From Oceanospirillaceae bacterium (GTDB taxonomy: Bacteria; Pseudomonadota; Gammaproteobacteria; Pseudomonadales; Litoribrevibacteraceae): a DNA stretch of 64,000 bases. Below are positions 8,754 through 20,600 of the stretch, one piece after another (position 1 is the stretch's first letter; each line of letters starts with the position of its first letter). A program made the translations under genes and the position numbers. A model generated the notes under the pieces. That model made no database searches. It saw nothing but the letters and a program-made list of their open reading frames with translations, and was not told the DNA's origin. Location of the stretch: the NCBI GenBank assembly GCA_015665455.1, contig JADFAD010000010.1, positions 33,322 through 97,321 on the forward strand, in the 5' to 3' direction.

Positions 8754-9675
8754 GATTGAGCGACCCATCAATGAAGGAATCCGTTGAGTGAGGGTGTTCT
8801 TCGTGGAAAGCTAATTCTTGTGATTCCGCTTGATTCTGTAGTAACAGTACACCCGAGACGCCTGGGTTCACCGTGCCTTCCTTGTTATCGAACATCACTT
8901 TGATTTCCATGAGACCACTTGCAGGATCAACCACAGGCGATCTAAAACTGACCTTGCCTTGCAATAAGGTTTCTGAACGGCCAGTAGGCAGTTTTAACGT
9001 CACGGTTTGATTGGTCGTGAGGTTTCTGCCTATGTGCTCTTCGACGTTACTGACGAACACCGCTTCTTGTGCGTTTGCTATCTTGACCAGCGGTTCGCCC
9101 AAATTGCATCGTTCGCCAATTTGGTAGTGAACTTTGGTAATAACGCCGCTGATCGGGGCATAAACCAGACGCTGATTTCGGTCATTTCGAGCCAGTTGAT
9201 ATTCAATCTTTTCTCTTTCTTCTTGAACCTTAATTCGTTCCAACTCGGATTTGACCATCTCGTATTCAAGTTCGGCTCTTTGAACTTCTTCCAAGCTGAT
9301 GGACGCCGTTTTGTTGTACAGCGCACGTGAGGATTGGGATATTTCAGCCAAGAGCTTTTCGCGTTTGGTTGCTGACTCTAACTCTGATTTATCCTTCCAA
9401 ATCAATTCTCGACGATTTTGCTCTAAGGTCTCTCTTCGGTTTTCTAACGTTAAAATTAAATCGCCTTTTTTAACGTATTCGCCTTCCTGTTTATGCAGCT
9501 TGATTAAAGGCGCAGATACGGCGGAAGAGAGCGTAATGTCGTGTGATGGGCGTGTGTATCCTGCGATTTCTTGAGCCATCGTTATGCTGGAAGACATGGC
9601 AGAAACAAACAGAGCGCCAGACAGCCCGATCATGCGTAGGCCGTTGGTACAGGTTACTGTCTTGAATGTTTTCAT
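8746..9675 (-). CDS. HlyD/RND-type periplasmic adaptor with signal peptide
   Basis: A 309-residue membrane-fusion protein. The N-terminus has a cleavable-looking signal (hydrophobic IGLSGALFVSAMSSSITMA). Split lipoyl halves (SAPLIKLHKQEGEYVKKGD and YAPISGVITKVHYQIGE) flank a long alpha-helical hairpin rich in Glu/Lys (about 85-165), followed by a beta-barrel region. Such proteins bridge an inner-membrane pump to TolC. It overlaps the TolC-like gene upstream by 4 bp (ATGA) and the GAF-HlyD gene downstream by 8 bp. Having two different adaptors in one operon, with a third lipoyl-like module on the M50 protein, is unusual for a simple type I system. The likely role is the periplasmic part of the giant-protein exporter. 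Confidence 0.88.
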   Translation of the reverse strand: MKTFKTVTCTNGLRMIGLSGALFVSAMSSSITMAQEIAGYTRPSHDITLSSAVSAPLIKLHKQEGEYVKKGDLILTLENRRETLEQNRRELIWKDKSELESATKREKLLAEISQSSRALYNKTASISLEEVQRAELEYEMVKSELERIKVQEEREKIEYQLARNDRNQRLVYAPISGVITKVHYQIGERCNLGEPLVKIANAQEAVFVSNVEEHIGRNLTTNQTVTLKLPTGRSETLLQGKVSFRSPVVDPASGLMEIKVMFDNKEGTVNPGVSGVLLLQNQAESQELAFHEEHPHSTDSFIDGSLNHE

Positions 9676-11315
9676 AGTGTTTGTCCTCTCGAGTAAGACG
9701 CTTCAAGGCCATACATTTCGAGTAATGTACCGCTGGCCAGCTTCAAACTTACTACCGCTCGTTGATAGCGAACTTCAGCCGCCAATAACGCTTCTTTGGC
9801 TTGGTTGTGATTCGATTCTCTTTCAAGAATGGAGCGAATATCTTGTCGGCCTGCTTTTCTCTTCTCCATTTCAATGGTCAACAACTGATTGCTGGTGCTG
9901 ACGGCATTTTTAGCAAAGGTGACTTGGTCAAGTGCCCGCTTTGCCTGCACGATGTAGGCATCAATGCTGTTGGCGATCTTTCTTTCGATGGTTCTTAAGT
10001 CGAGCAGCGCTTGTTGTTTACGGATTTTGGCGGCAGAAAGTTCGCTCTCCGCCTTTAAGTTACCGCCAATCGGCACGTTCAGTTGAACGCCTATGCTCCA
10101 TGAGTCATAACTGTCGCTGAACGCTGTTTCAAAAGAGCGAGCTGTGTTGTTTTGAAGGCCATTGACGCCATAAGCGGCGATCAGATCCAGCTGAGGGAGA
10201 CTTTGATTGAATGCAAAGTATTCCCTTAAATCTTCAGATCTCACCTGAAAAAGCGCTTCCTGATATTCGGGATGGCTTTCGAGCAGGCTTTCATCGTTGA
10301 TGGAAGGAAACGCCACTTCTGTCACTTCTAATGTGTCTCTAGCGCGTATAGGAATACTGCTGTGCGGTGGTAGATTAATGATCTGGCGGACTTCAGTTTC
10401 AGTTTGGGTTAATTCCTGCTCTGCTACTGATCTAAGGTTTAAACGTTCACTCAAACCGGTTTGCGCATCCAACACATCCGACTGGGTTGCCTTGCCGAAC
10501 TGCTTACGCTGCTTTTGGTCTTCAAGCAATTCGTTAGAAATTCGCACTGAGTTGTCTCGGATTTTGTATTTCTTCTGAGCTTGATACAGCGCCCAATAAG
10601 CGTTGGTGGCATTAGCGAGTTCTTCCATTGTGATTTTTCGGAAGGACTGTTCGGCACGTTTACTGTCGTTTTCTGAAATTCGAACGGTGGCCGTGCTTGC
10701 CTCTGACCACGCATCTCGCCAGAGCGGTTGTGTGATTGAAACCCCCGCGTACGTGACGAATTCTTCGCCGCGTTCGTCTTGGTCTTGCAGCGAGTTGTTC
10801 TGTTGCTCCGCATTACCAAACAAACTGATGGTGGCGCCTGTTTCTATGACTTTATCAATGCTGATGGACGCGGTGGTGTTTTTGCTTTCGTATTCACTTT
10901 CATCGCCAATGGCAACGGAACGCTCGATGGTGGTACGTGTGTAATCGTAGCTGCGCCCAATGCTTGAATTTAGAATGGGTTCAAATTTCGCGTTTGCGCG
11001 TGAAATTGAATATTCAGATATTTTCCATTCCATTTTTTGAGATTGAATACGTTCGTTTCGAAGCATGACTTGCTCTAAAAACGCTTGCAGACCCAGTTCG
11101 CCGTTTCTTGAAATATCGGCCGCTGAAATGTCCGCCAATGCCGCAATGTTTATGATCTCTTTTTGAATGCTTCCCCGTTCAAAAGATTCACGTGCAGTGG
11201 GTTGTTTGTCCACTGATGTGTTTGCCCACGCACTACTGATGGACAATGAAAGTAAGGAAAGAGCCAGCGCTTTCTTTACTTGAGTACTTGATTTTGCCTG
11301 TCTTGTATCTTTCAT
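9672..11315 (-). CDS. TolC-family outer-membrane channel protein
   Basis: A 547-residue TolC-like efflux/secretion channel and the first gene of the exporter operon. The signal peptide is clear (KKALALSLLSLSISSAWA, cleavage before NTSVD). The mature part has the two-fold TolC plan, with beta-rich segments (SRANAKFEPILNSSIGRSYD; GVSITQPLWRD) alternating with long helices. In the second half SWSIGVQLNVPI and the QARRAL-like helix VQAKRALDQVTFAKNAV fit the family. It ends in a 4-bp overlap with the next adaptor gene. No ABC transporter gene accompanies it; an M50 protein and a SecA-like ATPase take that place. It is transcribed divergently from the giant gene through a shared 322-bp region. Confidence 0.9.
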   Translation of the reverse strand: MKDTRQAKSSTQVKKALALSLLSLSISSAWANTSVDKQPTARESFERGSIQKEIINIAALADISAADISRNGELGLQAFLEQVMLRNERIQSQKMEWKISEYSISRANAKFEPILNSSIGRSYDYTRTTIERSVAIGDESEYESKNTTASISIDKVIETGATISLFGNAEQQNNSLQDQDERGEEFVTYAGVSITQPLWRDAWSEASTATVRISENDSKRAEQSFRKITMEELANATNAYWALYQAQKKYKIRDNSVRISNELLEDQKQRKQFGKATQSDVLDAQTGLSERLNLRSVAEQELTQTETEVRQIINLPPHSSIPIRARDTLEVTEVAFPSINDESLLESHPEYQEALFQVRSEDLREYFAFNQSLPQLDLIAAYGVNGLQNNTARSFETAFSDSYDSWSIGVQLNVPIGGNLKAESELSAAKIRKQQALLDLRTIERKIANSIDAYIVQAKRALDQVTFAKNAVSTSNQLLTIEMEKRKAGRQDIRSILERESNHNQAKEALLAAEVRYQRAVVSLKLASGTLLEMYGLEASYSRGQTL

Positions 11316-11637
11316 GTGTGCGTCTTTATTTGGTGAGTTATCTGTAGCTCCTACTCCTTGAAGTCAGTCTTCAGGAGCAAAATTGGTCTTGCTGCCAATT
11401 TACAGGGACATCGTATACCCAGACCTGATTTCACAATATGGGGTGATCACCCCATTTTTCTTGTTGCACTCCCTTCCTAGAATACGAGTATCAAAATTCC
11501 CTAACCTGATCGGTTTTAATTGAAAGGTTGCTTGAAGCGAATCAGGGGGAAGGGAACAAATTAAAGGAAGAGTTCGGCAAGGGGGTTGTCGTCTCGTTAA
11601 GTCTCTTTAGAGACAAACGTCACAATGGGGTCTACTA
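11316..11637. promoter_or_regulatory. Divergent regulatory region of exporter operon and giant gene
   Basis: This 322-bp region holds the control signals for both directions: the central palindrome 11438-11455, a -10-like element on each side, and untranslated leaders of roughly 85 nt (exporter side) and 150 nt (giant side). Both leaders contain potential hairpins. On the exporter side these are 11354-11377 (arms CTCCTTGAAG/CTTCAGGAG) and 11380-11401 (AAATTGG/CCAATTT). On the giant side, 11601-11614 (GTCTC TTTA GAGAC) lies about 25 bp before the start codon. The giant gene has GGGG at 11627-11630 as its Shine-Dalgarno-like element. Confidence 0.65.
11438..11455. promoter_or_regulatory. 18-bp perfect palindromic operator, shared by divergent promoters
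   Basis: ATGGGGTGATCACCCCAT is perfectly palindromic. On the plus side TAGAAT (11478-11483) begins after a gap of 22 bp. On the minus side TACGAT (11415 down to 11410) also begins after exactly 22 bp. Neither side has a good -35: the bases 17 bp upstream of the -10 are TTTTTC and TATTGT, at the palindrome edge. If those hexamers are real, the palindrome centre lies near -43.5 for both transcripts, a class II activator geometry. A 16/18-identical copy sits upstream of sapC. Confidence 0.65.
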
Positions 11638-14600
11638 ATGTCCGAACAAAAGAAAGCGTCCAAGAAAAACGTATTTAAAAACAAACGCTCAGTGCCGCAG
11701 CTATCGCTGCACGAATGCACAAAATTATGGAAAGCCATTAAAACGGCGAATGGTGACAGGGCTAGAAAAGCGAAGAAGCTTCTTAAACGCATTACGCCTT
11801 CGGTTACCGTAGAGCGCAGCCAGTTTGAACTGGAGAACCTTGAACAACGAATCTTACTGTCGGCCGATCCGTTGTTGGCAAATCTCCCTGATGAGAAGCC
11901 TTCTGAAAAACAACCTTCTGTGGATGTGGTTGTGGATCGTAAATTGTTGGCTGAAGAAGCATGGCAGCTCGCAGACCCCCTAGAAGAATTTGAAGATTTG
12001 TTCGCAGGCTTAACCCCAGACCCTAAACAAGCCGAACAAAACCTAACCGTTCAACACATTGTACTGGATTTTGATGGCGCTCAAGATCTGGACTTTAACG
12101 GTGCCGAAGTTATTGAAGACATTGATGTGTCTGCATTTCATGATCAGGATGCCGCCGATCAAATAACAGAGACTCTAAATCAGCGGTTTAAGCAATACGG
12201 TCTCGTGTTTACTCAAGACGCACCGGAAGGTGAAGAGTACTCTACCGTAACCATCGGTGGTGCGCGTGAAGCGTTTAAGGGGTATGGCAATTACTTCGGT
12301 TTGGCAGAACAGGTTGATGAAGGCAATCTGATCAAAACCGATAACGCCGTTGTACTGACGGACAACATTGCTCTTGCTGTGGACAGCGAAGAAGAATATC
12401 TGAAGGCAATTGAATACGTCATTGTTCACGAAGTAGCACACTTGGTAGGCGTGGAAGCGGAACATGAATTGTCGCCGGGTGCCAGTGAGCTGAGTAAAGC
12501 GGCTGTGGACGCTGAAGTGGATGGTTCAAGCATTTCTGTCACGTTAGATGATGGCGCATCCGTTACAACTGAAGACGGTATTTTGAAGTATAAGGTTGAC
12601 GGCTCTTATCAAGACGTGACTTACAATGATAATGGCGAGGAGGTTTCATTAGAGGTTTCTGATTTCGATGAAATTAAAATTCGCGGTAAAGGCGAAATAT
12701 CTCTTGATTCCATTGATACAGAAGGCGCAGATCTTCTTGTGGCTACAGCCAAAAAGATTACTGTTGAGGCCGACTCTGTTATTTCAACTCGAGATCTGGA
12801 AGACGGCGAGAGTAATGCATTAACAGGCGCTTCTGAAGCTGATTCAGGTGATTTAAAGCTAAGGGCGAATAACCTCAGTGTTGATGATGGGGCTGCAATT
12901 TTAACGCATGTTAAGCAAGGCAGTGCGCATGATGCAGGAGATATTACGTTAGTAGCAACGGATAAGCCTGATCTTTGGTTGCAAGTTATTTCGACTTTTC
13001 CTGTGTATGGGAATATCTCATATTCATCCACTTCTTTAGAGTTGGATGAGGCAACAATTCAAGGCGCTGATATTGTTATTGAGGTCGATGCTGATAGCTC
13101 TGATCTTTATAACGATGGCAATAATAGTGATTCTGAAAACATAGGTGAAGTTGCAGGTGAATTCTTCTCTTCCTTAAGTGTCTTAGGCGGTGTAAGCCTA
13201 TCGGATGCCGAAGCTCGTTTTATTATGGATGGCGGAAGCATTAAGGGCGATTACGTTTCAATTACCTCGGAAGCTAAAACGGACGCAGAAATTACAACCA
13301 TCAGTATTCCTGGTTTGTCCCTTGCAGCTTCGTACGCAAAGTCTTCTCCACTTGCAAAGATTGATATTAAGAACGGTGCGAATATCCAATCTGAGGGCGA
13401 TGTCGTTATTGACGCCTATGCAGAGAGTGAATTACAAGCGACAGCAAGACAATCACTGCTTCCTGGAGCCACGCTTTACAGTGATAACTGGAATTTAACC
13501 ATAGCCGTGGCAGAAGCCAATGTGCGAGCTATTACGCTGTTGGGTGATGATACGACTACCGTCGTTGGCGGTGATTTAAAAATGTCATCTGAGGTGGTTA
13601 AGGATCACTACGTTAGCTCAGATGCAGCCGCTTACGGCGATGGTTACTTATCTGCTTCTTTGGCATTGAATCTGACAGATACGCTTGCAGAAACAGCGCT
13701 AGGAGGCACTGTCGTTGTTGGTGGTGACATCATTGCCAAGTCGGAGGTTGTATCAACCCGTAACGATGTGGCTTCCACCGCGACTACGGGTACTGGCGAG
13801 TTTATGCGTCAGGCGCTCAGCGGAGGTTCCGGTGCAACATCCGGGTTTTTAAGTAAAGTCCTAGGCAAAATGAACGGCATCACTGAGGCTGGAACAGTAC
13901 GCGACACGCGCGGTGCAATGGCTTACACCGTCGGCAATTTTCATAATGAAAGTTACTCATACATCAGTGATGGCGCGAACGTAACATCAAACGAAGGCAG
14001 TCTTTCTTTATTTTCTTCTGTTGAAGACATGCCAGAAACCAGCGCTCGTAGTACGGTTAATTCATCTTTAGGTTTGAGCCAAAGTACAAACAGCGTCAGC
14101 TCTGCTTTATCGTTTGGCTGGATGGACAATGACTCCGAAGCCTACATAGGCAATGGCGCAACGGTCACCGTAGGTAATGAAGTTTCTGTTCGCTCAGAAG
14201 TGCATGTGCCGTATGAAATTCAGTGGCATAAAATTAATGAGTTTTCAGACATCACCGACAAGCTGAATTATAACTTAGGCATTCAAAACGGCTTCTTTAC
14301 GTCTTGGTCTGAAGCACTCGTAAGTGCTCAAGAGTTGGCCGTTGGCGGCAGCTTTAATTCGTATGTTTATCAGAATGAAAGTAATGCCACCATTAAAGAA
14401 AACGCCATTGTGGTTGCAAACGGTGGTATGTCGGTAGAGGCCTTAATTGAAGCCGATACGGTTAACTTTGTTGGGTCACCGTTATCGCTTTCAAACGCCA
14501 GTGGTGCGGGGGGTGTAGGCGGTAGCTTCCAAACGATTGTGATGCAGAATGATGCGACTGCCAGCATTGAAAGTGGTGTTGTAGTGGATGCCGACAGTCT

Positions 14601-17600
14601 ATTGGTTCATGCCAATAACGATGCCCACAACATTAACCTTGCGTTGCAAGGCGGTACAGCAGATACCTTTGCATTCAACGGCGCGTTTAACAGTTTAACC
14701 ATTGATAACCGTACGATTGCTAAGATTTCATCCGATGCGCAAATTAAGACGGGGGCGGGCCTAATTCGAATGGCGCGTGATTACGACACCATTCGAGGTG
14801 GCGATAACTCACTTTTTACCAGCGTTCCCCAGTTTTCACCGACAGAAACCTTTGAGGACTCTGCGTCCAATCAGCGTTTGGATGCCACAAACGACATCAT
14901 TTATTTGCCATATGAGCATGGCTTGGAAGAAGGCGATGCCATTATTTATGACGCGGGTGACAACACTGCCATTGGTGGTTTGGTCAGTGGTCAAACGTAT
15001 TACATCATTAAAGTGGATGACTCAGTTGAGCAGATTCAACTTGCTACGACGAAACAAAATGCCGAGAACGGCATTGCGATAGATTTAACTGATGCAACGG
15101 AAGACGGCTCGATTCATTCGTTCTACCAAGGGTTTGATCCGTCGACCATTGCGAGTGACAAGATAACATTGACGGTCGAACATGGCATGCTGACCGGACA
15201 GCCTGTACGTTATTCAACGGGCGGTGGCGTGGCCATTGATGGTTTGGTCGACGGTGATGTTTATTATGTGATTATTGAAGACGACAACACGTATCGACTG
15301 GCTGAAACTGAAGAAAAAGCCCGTGATGGCGTTTACCTTGATTTAGATCCATCCGATGCTACAGGCACTGGCCATAGTCTGACGCCACAAGATTTTGAAA
15401 TGAATGTGATCAGCGACAATATCGCCGGCCTAGACAGCAATAACGATGGAAAGCTGAACAGTTCAGATAATCACATTGTTTCAAAAGACGATGATTTCAT
15501 TCATACCGACCTGAGTTTATTAGTCATTGCTTCCGATAATTCCGAGTCCTATCAGGGAACGGGCGGTGTGACATTGGGCCGCGAAACGGGCATAGGTATT
15601 TCTGTATCGGTGGATGTCATTGATCGTACGACTAAGGCGTTGATCGGTTCAGAAGAGTTCGTGATTAACGGTGCGTCACCATCGCAGGGCATTGACAGTA
15701 CGGATCGTGTGAATCTTGGTTACGATCACGGTTTTGAAAATGGCGACAAGGTGACGTACACCGCCGGTGGTGACTTTGCAATTGGTGGTCTTCGTGATCA
15801 CGAAACCTATTACGTTGCGAATGCGAATAATGATTCGTTCAAGCTGGCTCGTTCGGAAACCGAAGCAACGAACTTGGCTGGTACTTACTTTAATCCAAAA
15901 GTCGATATCAATGCAGACAATGTTATTGATCTAGGGTACGACCATAAATTTCAAACGGGTGATGTGGTTCAGTATTCTACCAACCACGGCAATGACCCTA
16001 TTGATGGGTTGGAAGAGGGCGGTTCATACTACGTCATCGTTATTGACGAGCAGAGCATTGCGTTGACAGAGCGTCAGGACGACGCGATGGATCAAACTGA
16101 AATTACCTTCTCTCCTTACCGTCAAATTGCCGATTTAGACGATGACGGCGATCAAACTGAGATCTTCTTGGGTTATGAGCATCCGTTTATCACCGGTCAG
16201 CAGGTTGTTTACGATAACGGTGGAGGTGAAAATGTTGGGGGTCTTGTTGATGGTACTGTTTATTACATCATTGATAACTCAAACGATTCGATTGAGCTGG
16301 CTGCTTCGTACGACGATGCCCAGAACGGCGACGCGATAGTTTTAGACCTTGAAGACACCACTGGTAGCGTTCATAGTCTACAGCCTGGGTTTGATGCCAG
16401 TGCTATCGAGCCGGCCAGTGATCGTGTCGATCAACGTAACGAAGTGATTGAGCTAGGTTACGAACACGGTCTTACAACGGGTCAAGCGATTCGATACAGC
16501 ACAGCGGGTGGTGTGTCTCTTAACGATGAAATCCAAGATGGAAGCCTGTATTACGCAATCGTAATTGATAATACGCGCATCGCTTTGGCTGAAACGCAAG
16601 AAGATGCAGCGAGCAGCAGTTATCGAGTATTCCAGCCGGGTGAAGCCGACGGTGAGTTTTTATTAGATTTGGATCAAAACGGATCGGACGAAACCATTGA
16701 TTTATGGGGGGCTCATGATTATCAAACCGGAGATGCGATTGTTTATTCTTCGAACGGTGAAACGGCTGTTGGCGGCTTGGTTGATGGTCAGGTTTATTAC
16801 GTTATAGAAGTAACGGCCGGTGATGATTACGACGGTCACAGAATACAGTTGGCGGCAACGTATCAGGATGCGCTGGATGGGGATGCGATTGAACTGGATG
16901 GCTCTGAAGCCACAGGTAATTTCCACAGCGTTCGAGCAGATAACCGCATTGAAGTGACGGCAGCGGGTGACGCGGGTGATACGCATTTCTTTGTGTCTGA
17001 TCATCGAATGGCGCTGGATGCAAACTCAACTCAGTGGGAAACGCATTCTTTCTCTTTGGCACTTGACCCAACCACAACCAACGATAATACCCACGGCTTT
17101 GGCCAGCAGTTTGAAGCAAAAGACAACATCAGTGATGATGTGGTTGAGCTTGGTTTTGAGCACGGTTTCACAACGGGCGACCGTGTCGTGTACAGCAATG
17201 GCGAAGGCTTGAATGCTTCAATTGAGGGGCTGTCTCAAGGCAACGTGTATTACGTCATTGTGAATGACGACACCAGCATCCAATTGGCGGAAACCTACGA
17301 TGATGCAGTTAATGGTGAAGCCATTGAGATCAGCGACTCTGGAGCAAATGGAGATCAACACGCCTTTGGCCTAGCCATTTCGATCATACCGGCGGTTGAT
17401 GCTTACGAAGACACCATCACGTTTACTGAATTGCACGGCTTTAGTGATGGGCAATCCATTGTCTATAACAATGGCGGTGGGGACAGCATTGGTGGGTTAA
17501 CCTCGGGTAATACCTATTACGTGATTGTGGTGGATGAGCACACCATTCAGTTGGCAACGTCAGCGGACAATGCCGCCAGCCAAACAGCCGTCAATTTAAC

Positions 17601-20600
17601 CAATGATGGATCGGGTGCAGAACACAGTTTTGCTGAGAAGATATTGGGTACAGGTGATGTCAACACAGAAGGTAATGCCCATGTGCTTGCCGTGAATCGT
17701 GGGGACATCATTGCGGTTTCAATGGCGGGAGCGGTTACTACAGCGACGACCAGCAAATGGTTAACGGGCGCAAGTTGGGCATCAACAGGTTCAGCCGTGA
17801 CAACCCCTATGTCGGGCATGTCCGGTGCGGGTGCCGTTACCATTGGTGTGGTAAATGACAATACGCGTGCTGAAGTGACAGACATTGACCTAACGGCTCG
17901 CTCTTTGGACGTTGAAGCCTACAACAAAACTCAGATCATCTCTGCCAGCGGCGGCTTTTCATTTGCCGTTTCTACAACAAACTCCAAAGCCATAGCGGGT
18001 GCATTTTCTAGTGGTACTGCCGATCTTTCTACACGCGCAATCATCGAAGATGCACGCATTACTGTGACCGACAGTGTTGAACTAGACGCTGCAAATGATG
18101 CGACCATTGTGTCCGTTTCCTTAGGGGGGGCAGGTGCAACTGGCAGCTTAACGATTGCAGGTTCGGTTTCCATTAATACCGTTCGAGGCGACGTACTGGC
18201 TGAGATTGATGACAGTACGGTTCATGCGGGTGAAGACGTTCTTTTGTACGCTCAAGATAATTCGTTAATTATCAGCTTTGGTGGTGGATTCGCCATGAGT
18301 GTTGGTTCGATTATGAACGTCACGGAGCCGGGCGCTGTGATGGGTGATACTTCGGTAGGTGCTGCAATTTCGATCAATAATGTCGTTAATAATGGTCGAG
18401 GAATTAAGGCGTCCATCAGTGATTCAGACATTACATCGGGTGATACGGTTTGGTTAGATGCGGTAAATAACACCAATATTATGTCCGTTGCGATTTCAGG
18501 TGCGATGACAGCAACCACTAATGCGTATGCGTATGCAGCGGGAGTCAGCGTTGCAACAAATGCAATAAATTCTCGCACGCGCTCAATGATATCTGATTCC
18601 AATGTAAATGCAGGCGGGGATGTTCGCCTTAAGTCTGATGACACGTCGTATATTTTTAGCCTGACAGGTGCAGGTGCATTGGTATTGGCGAACAACGGTG
18701 TCGGGGTAGGCGCATCGTTAAGTTTCAGCATGATTTCTAATGATGTGGAATCCTACATCAAAGGTTCTAACATCGTAGCAGACGGTGATGTATCCATCGC
18801 GACAGACAATAACGCAACCATTGACTCTGTGGCTGTGGGTGCGGCCATAGCACCAAGCAATGCCGTTACAGGGTCGTTTTCTTGGATTGTGCTAAACAAT
18901 GAAACGTACTCGTACATCGACAGTGATTCAGATGTTTACGCTAAAGGTTCTGTGTTGGTCTCTGCATTGGATGTCTCCGATATCTTATCCATAGCAGGTG
19001 CAGTAAGTATTGGTGGTTTGGGGATGACAGGCGAAGCTGTTTCCTTTGGTATTGCCAATTCCAGTGTGTTCCAGATTAATGATACTGAGGCGTCCATTGA
19101 TGGTGGCGCCATCGTTCAAGCCGATGGCTTTGGCGATGGTTTCAACGTGTATTCCGGTCGAATTCTGAATGATGGCAGTCGTCAGAAAGAAGACGCGAAA
19201 GGCGTCATGGTAATTGCGTACTCAAAAGATGTCATTATTTCAGCGGCAGCGGCGGCAACGGGTTCATTAGCGAATGGCGGCGCGGGATCGGGCACGCTTA
19301 CCGTGATTGATCAGTCAACCAAAGCGTTGATTGGTAAAGAAGCACAAATTAACTTAGCGGATGCCGGTGAAAGTACAGAGCAGTCGGTGATTGTACGAGC
19401 GGGTGATTACACTGAAGTGACGGATGTAGCTGGTGCTATTGCCATCGGTGGTTTAGGTGGTTATGGCGCAGGTGTTGATGTATTAACAATCACCAAGAAT
19501 ACCTACGCGAAGATTGGTACCGGAACAGAAATCGAAGCTGAAAATAACATTTTAGTTGAAGCTAAGTCGGTTGAAGACATCGTTGCCATCGCGGCCTCTA
19601 TTGGCGTGGGTGTTGAAGCGGGTTCATTGGCAGGCAGTGTGTTGGTCACGGTGCTGACGGTTGATACACAAGCGCGAGTTGAAGGCACCAATGACGATGA
19701 CAGTTTGACTGCTGCGAAGCTAACGGCTGGCGGCAGTGTTGTTATTGCAGGTCATGATGAATTAAGCATGGACGTGGGCGGCGGCGCTGCATCTTATGGT
19801 AATGCAGCAGGACTTTCAGGTGCGGTGACCATTCCTTCCATTGATAAAACGGTTAAAGGCTTTGTCGGCGATGATGTCGTGATTAATGCCTTTGCAAATC
19901 GTGATGATGTTTCAGTGCATGAAGGCGGCTTCGATGAGAACTGGACCAACGACGGTGAAGGGTTTAATGATGATGAAGGTGACGTAGGCGGTACGGACGT
20001 TCGTAATCCTGATGCTAATAGTCGTGCCTATATGGAGCAACTGAATGTAAATGATCGTCGTAACGCTCGTTTCCAAGGGGTTTCAGTTACTGCGGTCAGT
20101 GAAGATAATCTTGAAATGGCTGGCGTAGGCGGTGCTGCTTCTGCAACGGTGGGGGCTCAAATATCGTTCGGGCAGACGGTTGTGAATACCACGACCGAAG
20201 CACAAATATCTAAGAATGCTCAAATCAACCAAGATACTGACGGAGCGGACGGTGATCAAAGTGTTAACGTTGCTGCGAGTTATAACTCTTTTCAACGTGG
20301 CATTGTAGGTGGCGCGGCAGGCGGCGGAACTGCAAGTGCAGCGGGTGCCTGGAGCGGCGCAGTTATTACAACGTATACCAAGGCAATCGTTCAGGACGGC
20401 GTAGATGTATCAGCTACCGAAGACATTAACGTTGAAGCGTATGCGAATCAGGTTTATGCCGGTGCTGTTATCTCGGTCGCGGGAGCCGGGGGCCTCGCAT
20501 TGGGCGGAACCATAGGCGGGCTTGGGTTGTTTGCTGAGACACATGCAAATATTGGTTCTAATGCAACCTTGTATGCCGATGGTAATGTTACTGTGACAGC

